A stretch of 28,790 nt of DNA from Phycisphaerae bacterium (GTDB lineage: Bacteria > Planctomycetota > Phycisphaerae > Sedimentisphaerales > Anaerohalosphaeraceae). The DNA is taken from the NCBI GenBank assembly GCA_021736615.1, contig JAIPFN010000088.1, forward strand, positions 1 to 28,790, read 5' to 3'. Positions 14,382 through 23,500 of the stretch are shown here, piece after piece. Each line of letters begins with the position of its first letter. Position 1 is the first letter of the stretch. The position numbers and the translations under genes are program-made. The notes beneath the pieces were generated by a model. The model was not told the origin of the DNA. It ran no database searches and was given only the letters and a program-made list of their open reading frames with translations.

Positions 14382-16616
14382 ATGAAATGTTTTGTATTTG
14401 TTATCGTGATGTTTGCTTTTGTAAGTTCTGCTGCTTTTGGCGGTGACCTTGCCGCCGTTAAGTCTAAACTTGGCGGTGTTGACGAGATCGTTTTTGTTAA
14501 GCGCGATACTTATCAGTCCAATCATTACTACACAGACCATATTAATGGAAGTAAGTTCTTTGGCGGCAATATTTGTGTGCTTTCTCTTAACGATGGTTCG
14601 GTTCGTGAGATTGTTCCCTCTATGAAGCAGGGGATATTCGGCAGGATTGATCTTTCTTTTGATGCTAAGAAAATTGTCTTTGCCTGGAAGGAAAAGATTG
14701 GTGTTGGATTTCGTATCTATGAAGTAAACGTTGATGGTACGGGTTTGCGGCAGATTACTTTCCCGCCGGCCGACGAAGAGGCCCGGATAAAAAAGTATAA
14801 GATCAATGAAGCCTATCAGCACCACACAGACGACATGCACCCATGTTACCTGCCGGATGGCGGGATTTGTTTTATTTCTTCTCGGTGTGAGTTTGGTATT
14901 CTCTGTGATGCTCCTGATTTGTTTACCACTACGGTTATTTACCGTATGGACGCCGACGGTAAAAACATGCAGAAACTCTCAAACAGTTCCGTAAGCGAAG
15001 CGTCCCCAAGCGTTATGAATGACGGTAGGATTCTTTACACCCGCTGGGAGTACGTCGACAAAGGGGCTGTCTCGGTCAAATGCCTGTGGGCGATGCGTCC
15101 GGACGGCACCGGGTCTGCCGAAGTATACGGAAATGACATCTCGCTTCCGCCGACCTTTCTCCATGGCAAGGCGATCCCCGGCTATAACAACCTCTTCGTA
15201 ATGCTCGGCACACCGCATTATCCCCAGAGCGGCGTAGGCACTGTCATCCTGGTAGACACCAACAAGGACATCCGCACCAGAGAACCGATGACCTACATAA
15301 CTCCAGATGTCGACATTCGAGGAGAGGGCGGTTTCCATAATAAAGTAGACGGTAAATGGGTAAGAACTCAGGACGGCCCGTTGTTTATGGATCCGTATCC
15401 CATCAGCGAAAAGCTTTTCCTCGTTTCGCACAACCCGGACAAGCATTGGAAGGATCCCAAGGCATGGGGCTTGTACCTGCTAGACGAAAACGGCAAAACG
15501 ACCCCGATTTACGACGACCCAGACACGTCATGCTGGAATCCGGTTCCGCTAGTAAGTCGTCCTGTACCGCCGGTTCCGATGACGGTTATCGACGAGAAAA
15601 TGGCAAAGAAAAATATTGCCACAGTAATAGTATCTGACATCTATCACGGCATGGAAGATGTTAACCGCGGCACGATCAAGTACATCCGCGTAAATGAGCA
15701 GATTCCAAGACCATGGGGAGCAAGGCGCTTCTGGGGCGGTGACGGTTACGACCAGCAGCACTCAACTATCTCCAAGGATACGAACCTCGGTCTGCGTGTT
15801 CAGCACGGTATTGTACCTGTTTACAAAGACGGCTCGGCCCATTTCGTTGTCCCTGCTGACAGGAATATCTTCTTCCAGGCACTCGACGAAAACTATATGG
15901 AGGTACAGCGTGAAAGAACATTCGTAAACTACCGGCCCGGTGAAACACGCACCTGTATCGGTTGTCACGAAACGCCCAAGGACGCACCGCTTGGCAGGCA
16001 TAGAATTATCGAAGCAATGAAGCATGCCCCAAGTAAACCCGGCCCGCAGCCCGGCGAGAAAACCGGCAAACGTACGCTGGATTTTGCACGCGACGTCCAG
16101 CCGGTGCTCGATAAGCATTGCATAAAATGCCACAGCGGCGAAAAACCAAAGGCCGGTCTAAATCTTTCCGGCGAGATGACCAATTTATTCAGCCGCTCAT
16201 ACGAAAGCCTCATCCCCGAAAGACGTCGCGGTCCGGGAAGAAGAAGTTTCGACCTTGTTGGCCCAACCATCGGTGAAAACCACCCGAAGACCGGCAATGT
16301 TCACTACCTGCCCGCAAAGTCGCTCGGCTCACATGCAAGCGTACTCGTGTCGATGCTCAACCCTGACAAGGTCAGGCTAAAGGACCCTAAGCTGGCAGCC
16401 ATCGCCTTAAAGCTTGCCGTAAAACATAAGAATATAAAGATATCAAAGGAGGATATGGTACGCCTTACAACCTGGGTAGACGCTAACGGTCAGTACTATG
16501 GAACATACTACGGCAGAAAGAACATAAAGTATAAGGACCACCCGAATTTCCGCCCGGACTCGACAGTAGAGCAGGCACAAGGCCTCCTGCCGCCAATCCC
16601 GGAAGACAAGAGGTAA
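14382..16616 (+). CDS. HzsA-related diheme beta-propeller protein, tandem copy 2
   Basis: A 744-residue exported protein (signal peptide about 1-20) and a close paralogue of the gene just upstream, nearly collinear over its length. The propeller carries the same DADGKNMQKLS and DNPDKHWKDPKAWG-like segments. Heme c sites are C525-x2-C528-H529 and C580-x2-C583-H584, the second within a planctomycete cytochrome motif followed by KAGLNLSG. Lys again replaces the Tyr expected four residues after the first heme His in true hydrazine synthase. The propeller loop lacks the 12-residue insertion of copy 1. ATG with AAAGG upstream. It ends the accessory cluster; about 900 bp without a gene follow. Confidence 0.87.
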   Translation: MKCFVFVIVMFAFVSSAAFGGDLAAVKSKLGGVDEIVFVKRDTYQSNHYYTDHINGSKFFGGNICVLSLNDGSVREIVPSMKQGIFGRIDLSFDAKKIVFAWKEKIGVGFRIYEVNVDGTGLRQITFPPADEEARIKKYKINEAYQHHTDDMHPCYLPDGGICFISSRCEFGILCDAPDLFTTTVIYRMDADGKNMQKLSNSSVSEASPSVMNDGRILYTRWEYVDKGAVSVKCLWAMRPDGTGSAEVYGNDISLPPTFLHGKAIPGYNNLFVMLGTPHYPQSGVGTVILVDTNKDIRTREPMTYITPDVDIRGEGGFHNKVDGKWVRTQDGPLFMDPYPISEKLFLVSHNPDKHWKDPKAWGLYLLDENGKTTPIYDDPDTSCWNPVPLVSRPVPPVPMTVIDEKMAKKNIATVIVSDIYHGMEDVNRGTIKYIRVNEQIPRPWGARRFWGGDGYDQQHSTISKDTNLGLRVQHGIVPVYKDGSAHFVVPADRNIFFQALDENYMEVQRERTFVNYRPGETRTCIGCHETPKDAPLGRHRIIEAMKHAPSKPGPQPGEKTGKRTLDFARDVQPVLDKHCIKCHSGEKPKAGLNLSGEMTNLFSRSYESLIPERRRGPGRRSFDLVGPTIGENHPKTGNVHYLPAKSLGSHASVLVSMLNPDKVRLKDPKLAAIALKLAVKHKNIKISKEDMVRLTTWVDANGQYYGTYYGRKNIKYKDHPNFRPDSTVEQAQGLLPPIPEDKR

Positions 16617-17520
16617 ATGTATAGACGTGCTTTTTTTGTGTTTATAGGTTTTTGCTTATTTTTCGTTGTTTGAAAACTAGTAGAAAACTCGTAGGCTTTT
16701 TTGCCTGATTGGCACCGATTGTCTGTTATTTTTTGTTTATTTTTATGCGTTTATGGTTTGTTATTGAGGTTTATGGGGAGGGCTTCAAGATTCAAGCCAT
16801 AAACGACCCATTGGACGCACTGTGCCTGTTTTTTGTGGTAATTCGCAATATATGGCGGTTTTTTAGGTAGGTTAATCCTTGGTAAATCGGAAGAAAATGA
16901 CAAAAAAACGCAAAATAGTTATTTTTAGTGTTGACTTGTGAAATATTCTCGGTTAAAAGGCCTTTAAAGTGTAGCTGTTCAGGGATTGAAGGCTTGACTT
17001 CATTCCAAAGTCAGTTGCAAATTATCTAGTATCATTCCTGAGCCTTGTTTGTGAGTATGGCTTTTTGCTGGACTGAAGAATCAACAACTTTAGGAGTTCA
17101 GTGTTGATGAGCTTTGGGAGACATTGCTTTTTGATGGAGTTGTCGTCAGAATCGAAGCTGTTGTTTACAAACGGTAGATATCATGGTGATGCGGTATTTC
17201 TACGGTCTGTCCAGAATTCTCCCCTTATCAATAATGACATTTCCAGGCGTCGTATCCGATCGTTACCTTTCTGTTTAAGATTGAATGGATGTTTGTCTGT
17301 TTGGAAATCATCTATATTTAAATCATACCTAAGAAATGATAATTTCGTCGCTGATATTAAGTTGGCCATTATCAATCTGAAATACTTTGGAAGTGAAATT
17401 GGAAAGTTTGACTTTTCAAAATAAGTTTCAGAAATAAAGCCCGGCGTCATAGTCGGTCTGCAAGAGGTTCAGTGCATATGCTGGGCTTTGATAATGTAGT
17501 TTTTTAAAGGAGAAAGAAAA
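16617..17520. other. Long intergenic region before the giant secreted protein
   Basis: About 900 bp, AT-rich, with no convincing gene. I see an imperfect hairpin at 16769-16804 (GTTTAT and GGCTT arms), a possible weak promoter TTGACT (16931-16936) with a 16-bp spacer and TTAAAA (16953-16958), and a stem-loop at 17436-17489. Frames of 107 codons (17101-17424, plus) and 89 codons (minus) occur but have no recognisable composition or domain. Confidence 0.55.
17436..17489 (+). promoter_or_regulatory. Stem-loop in the leader of the giant gene
   Basis: AAAGCCCGGC pairs with GCTGGGCTTT (10 bp including one G-U), closing a 34-nt loop. It ends 31 nt before the start codon and just ahead of a strong AAAGGAG ribosome site. 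It could stabilise the mRNA or control translation. It does not match a riboswitch class I know. Confidence 0.45.
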
Positions 17521-20500
17521 ATGAAGAAATTGTTGTTAATGTTTGCTATCCTGTTTGCCATCGTAACCGTATCCATGGCGGTGCCCCCGGACCTGACTGC
17601 CGGTGGAGTTCCGGATGAGGACCCGGCTATTACCATTAATTTGGGGCCTACCGGGGCTCGCGGCTGGGTCCATCACGTCAAGATTGACACCAGTGAGAGT
17701 CGGCAGATCCTGGTCACTGCGGTTGATACAGGTTCCCCGGCTGACGGAATTCTGGCGGTTGACGATGTGATCCTCGGTGCCGACGGCACCGGCGCAAATC
17801 CGGTCGCCTTCAGTTCCGATGCCCGCAAGAGTCTCGGTTGGGCGATTGGTGACGCTGAGGCACGCACCCCTGCGACCCTGAAGCTTCTTCGTTGGCGCAG
17901 CGGCAGCACTACTACGGTGTCGCTTACCCTGCAAACCATGGGAGCCTACTCGGCTACGGCACCGTACAGTTGTCCTAAGTCTGCTCTGATTTTGCAGCAA
18001 GGTTTGCAGTATGTTTACGACAACGAAGACGCCGGAGCGTACTCGTTCGGAGCTATTACAATGCTGGCCGACGGAAATCCGACCTATCAGGCCAAGGCAC
18101 AGACCGCAGCGGTCGCCCTGATCCCTGACCAAGCCACCATGACTCAAATGATGTCCGATGACCGCGATACCACCCCGATGGTTGCCTGGCAGCGTGGGCA
18201 CGTGCTGATCTTCCTTACCGAGTATTACCTGGCGACCGGCGATACGCAGGTTCTACCTGCTATCGAGGCCTATGCGGTGAACATCGCCAAGAACACGAGT
18301 TTGTTTGGTACTACCGGTCACGGCTTTGCTGAGAAGAATACCGACGGCAGTCCCAACGGTCCGAACGGCGACGGTTACGGAACTGTCAATACACCCGCTC
18401 TGTTCTGTCTTATCGGCATGGAGTTGGCTAAGGAGTGCGGGGTGACAAATTCGGTGATTGACCCGGGCATCGAGCGTGCGATCCGTTTCTTTGCCTACTA
18501 CTCCGGTAAAGGGGCGATCCCCTACGGTGACCACGAACCCTACTTTGTACAGCATGAGAACAATGGTAAGTGCGGAACCGCTGCGCTGGCATTTATGTTT
18601 CAGGAGACCCGCGTTGAAGAGGCGAAATTCTTTGCCAAGATGTGTACCGCCTCTGCAACCGAGCGTGAAATGGGTCACACCGGTGCATATTTTAACTATG
18701 TTTGGGCGCCTCTGGGCGCCGCAGTCGGCGGCCCCGATACTGCCGCTGCTCTTTTCGCCCGACTTAGCTGGGTCTACGATCTGAGTCGCTGCTGGGACGG
18801 AAGTTTTAAATATGATTGTCTCAACGGTGAGGGTCCTATCGACGGATCTGAGTACAACAATTTCCGCATGAGTACGGCTGCTCTGCTCACCTACGCTCTG
18901 CCTCTGCGAGAGCTTCGAATTACCGGCAAGGGACATGATTCTGGCCGCTGGCTGAACGGTACCGATGCCGCTGAAGCCATAGCTGCCGACGACTACGATG
19001 CGACTATCCGCAGCGACAGCGAATTGATCGCCGACCTTGATAGCTGGTCTCCGAAGGTCCGCTACGCGGCAGGCGAGGAACTCGGAAACCGCACTATCGA
19101 CGCTTCCGAGTTGAGCCAGATTACCGCTCTTGCCAATAACACAGGAGGTTCTTCGCGGTCGCGGGCAGCGGCATGCTACGCCCTGGGCCAGATCGGCGAC
19201 TCAAGTTCCGCAGCCACGTTGGCGGTTCTCTTGACAGACTCCGACAATTACGTCCGTTACCTGGCCGGTGAAGGAATGCGTTATCTGCCGAAAGCGGACA
19301 ATCTCGTGTATCTCGACACAATTCTGACTGCTGCCGACACCACCGCTCAACCGCTCTATCCGATGGTGGATGAGGATCCGATGCACTTTGCTCACGGCAG
19401 GCTTGCGATGCTGTTGTTCTACAGTGGTAGTGTATACGGCCCACAGGGTGTTATTAATGGCAGCGGAATTGATGGGGTCGACCGTGGTCTGCTCTACCCG
19501 GCCATACGTGCCATAGCAGAGACTCCGGTCGGTATGTCCCGCAGTACTCTTGAAAAAACATATGAGAATCTCGATTATAACGACGTTCTTACACTGTCAG
19601 GCACGATTGTCGATTCGATCGTCAATCGCGCACCGGCCGATAGGATGTTCAGCCACAGCGTCCGCGCCGGCGGTGTCGCTAGTCTGTATAATTATGGCAT
19701 TGCCGAGGGAGTACCGGCGGGCATGATCTATGCTGCCGATACTGTGTGGAACGGGGCAAACAGGATACAGGCTTATGAACGGCTTGGGGCGTACGCCGGT
19801 AGTGTCAATACCGTCACGCCGGACCCGGGTACGGTTGAGTTCCTTGAGTCGTATGTAGACGATGTTGAAGTAGGTCCCACGGTCCAAACCATCCTCGCTG
19901 CGATCGCAGCTGATACTAACCCGACGCCTTTGACCGCGTTTAAGAGCATTCTGTCGGCCACGGTTGACGACACTAGTCTAACACTGCCGAACAATTCCAC
20001 CGTTTTGCGGGTTGACGGTTTTGACCACGCACAGGGTGATAGCGTCTACACCTGGCGGAAACTCTCCGGCCCGGGTACGGTGAGCTTTAGTGATAACGGA
20101 ACCGCCGCCGCGGCGATAAGCACACTGACGTTCGATAACAATGTGGGGACCTACCAGTTTGAGGTCACGATGTCGGACTCGCGCGCTCTTACCGAGGAGT
20201 ACGCGACTGTTACGGTCGATATTTTAGCCGGAGCAGCCGATGTGACGTCACCTGCCCCGGACCCGATGACATGGGCCCTTGCACCGGTGGCTATTAGTAA
20301 TACAGAAATCACCATGACGGCCAGTACTGCCACAGATACGTCAGGCGTCGAGTACTACTTTGACTGCACAGCAGGCCCCGGCAACGACAGCGGTTGGCAG
20401 GATAGCCCGATCTATACCGACATAGCTCTTGCGCCCGGCACCGAGTACACCTACACGGTCACCGCGCGAGACAAGAGCGTCAACCAGAATGCCACGGCGG

Positions 20501-23500
20501 CTTCTACCGCAGCCTCTGCAACGACTACCGGTACGGCACTGCCCTTGAAGATATTCATCATGGCCGGCCAGTCCAATACGGAAGGGCATGGCGAGATGTC
20601 GCCGGTCGAGACGCAGGGGACGCTTGAGTACATTGTCAATAGCGACCCAGGTACGTATGGACATCTCAAAGACGGTGCCGGCTGGACCGTTTGTGACGAT
20701 GCCTGGATATGGTACAAGCGCGGAGGTACCACTCTTTTAACAGGCGGCCTTTCCGCTGGTTTCGGCGCCAGTAGTACCACTATAGGCCCGGAACTGCAGT
20801 TCGGCTGTGAGATGGGTAATGCTTATGGTCAGCAGATACTGATCATCAAGACGGCATGGGGCGGAAAGAGCCTTGGTGTTGACTTCCGTCCTCCAAGTTC
20901 AGGCTGGAGCGTTAACCCGCCTGTCGCAGATGGGGACCAGGGGTATTACTACCAGGAAATGATGAACTATGTTAGCGATGTTCTGACTAACCTGGCAACG
21001 TACTTCCCAACTTATAATCCTGCTGACGGTTACGAGATAGCCGGATTTGGTTGGCATCAGGGCTGGAATGATCGTGTTACTCCGGCTTTGGCTACCGAAT
21101 ACGAAGTGAATATGGTAAATTTCATCACCGATATACGTACGGATCTGGGCGTCTCCGATCTACCTTTCGTTATTGCCACAACAGGAATGGACGGAAACCC
21201 TGATTATAGTGAGGTAGAGCTTGCGCAACTGGCAATGGAAGACTTTGTTACCTATCCGCAGTTCAATGGTAATGTTGCCGTCGTAGATACACAGAACTTC
21301 TGGCACGACGTTGCGTCCTCGCCTGCCGACCAGGTTTATCACTGGAACCGCAATGCCGAAACCTATTTCCAGATTGGCCGGTCGATGGCCCTGGAGTTGC
21401 AGTCGCTGATTGTGACTGACGACACTGCACCGCCGACCCCGAATCCAGCAAGGTTCGGTGCGGCCCCGGCAGCCGATAGCGATACCGAGATCAGTATGAC
21501 GGCCGCCACCGGCAGCGACTTAACCGGTCCGGTCGAGTACCTGTTTACCGAGACTAGCGGTAACGCCGGCGGGACCAGCAGCGACTGGCAGACCAATCCA
21601 ACCTACACCGACACCGGACTCCTGCCCGAGACGGTGTACACCTACACGGTCACGATGCGTGACGGTCTGGGCTATACAGGGACTGCCTCTGCTGCCGCCA
21701 GTGCATCGACGATGTCCTATATCGACATCTTCCCACCCACTCCGAACCCAGCAACCTTTGCCGTAGCACCGATGACCAGCAGTGCAACATCGATCAGCAT
21801 GGTCGCTACAACCGGTTCAGATATCAACGGACCGGTCGAATATCTGTTCACCGAGACCTCCGGAAACCCTGGTGGGGCCAGCAGCGGGTGGCAGACCAGC
21901 GAAAGCTATACCGACACAGGGCTTACCACCGGTATGGCCTATACCTACACCGTTACGATGCGTGACAGCATCGGCAACGTCGGGGCAGCTTCTGCTCCGG
22001 TCAGTGCCATGGCCACCGACATGGATTTCTTCAGTGTCAATTTTTATGCTTATGGGTCAATGGATCCGGCTGATTATGACAAAGTAACCCTCGAAGCAGA
22101 TGAATCTGCCGGTGTCGGTTCATGGAATGCAATCGGCTGGGAAAATTATTTGATACCGTGGGGGCTATCATCACCTGCTAGCCCGGTGACAATAACAAGT
22201 GTTCTGGGATCTACGGCCACATTCACCCTTAATGAAGTACGTAATGGCGGCCCTTATCTCTGGAGTTCACCTCACACTAATTTGCCTGGTGACGGTAATG
22301 GTGATTTGATGGATGGTCATGCCAATGGTACCGAAGATCCCGGTGACGGAACACTGATATTTGATATGACGGTATCGGATATTACGGCTGATACTTACGA
22401 TGTGGTTATTTACATGGGTTGTAATGCAGCGCAATATGGCGATGGTACCGCCAAAATCGTTTTCAACGGCGGCCCTGTGCAGGACTTTAAGCTTACCTCG
22501 GGAGCATATGCTGCTTTTGCTGAGATCACCGATTCGGTAACACCCGGTAACTATATTGTCTTTGAAAATGTGACGGGTTCTTCGTTCACGGTTCAGGTAT
22601 GGGGTAATGGTTTTAACCATATCGCCCCGACTGGTTTCCAGTTCGCATCTCCGCCTGATACCAGCCCGCCAACGCCCAATCCCGCGACGTTTGTCTCGCC
22701 TCCTGCCGCTGCCCCGCTAAGCAACACAGAAATCAGAATGACGGCAACAACAGGCACAGATAGCTCAGGCCCGGTCGAGTACTATTTCGCCGAGACCAGT
22801 GGCAATCCCGGTGGTACCGACAGCGGATGGACTACCAACCCTGTCTATTACGATACGGGACTGGATCCTGAAACGCAGTACACCTACACGGTTACAATGC
22901 GTGACAGCCTTGGCAATACCGGTACCGCGTCGGCTCCTGCTAATGCAACGACACGGGGTAGTGTGGCAGATATTATCAGCGTCAATTTTTATGCGTATGG
23001 CGCCCTTGACCCGGCTGATTATGATGCTGTAACGCTCGAAGCGGGTGAATATGCAGGTGTCGGTTTATTCAATACTAATGGCTGGGAAAATTATCTGGTG
23101 CCATGGTCTCCGACATCGCCCCGGCCCCCGGTAACAATAACAAGCGTTCAGGCGGCTACGGCAACATTGACCCTGAATGATGTACGTAATGGCGGTCCTT
23201 ATACTAGCACACCTCATGTTAATTTCCCTGGTGACGGCAACGGTGATTTGATGGATGGTCATTGCAACGCCACCTACGACCCCGGTGACGGATCAAATAT
23301 ATTCGACATGGTTGTATCGGACATTCCGTACGCCAGTTACGATGTAATCTTTTACATGGGCTGTAATGCCGCGCAATACTTAGGCGGAACCGCCAATATC
23401 GTTTTTAACGGCGGCTCTGAGCAGGACTTTACCCTTACATCGGGAGAATTTGCCGGTTTTGCAGAGATCACCAATCCGGTAACACCAGGTAACTATATTG

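Noticed and set aside
5112..16616. Hydrazine synthase (anammox) annotation for the HzsA-like genes
   Set aside because: No beta/gamma subunit genes, the expected Tyr ligand after the first heme motif is replaced in all three, and the neighbours are polysaccharide-type genes.
17101..17424. 107-codon frame with an AGGAG upstream of a GTG start
   Set aside because: The composition looks like translated intergenic DNA, there is no domain or membrane pattern, and a second frame overlaps it on the other strand. I keep it out of the gene list, although the ribosome-site-like sequence is noted.
17181..17450. 89-codon frame on the minus strand
   Set aside because: Overlaps the previous frame, has no recognisable features and lies in the leader region of the giant gene.
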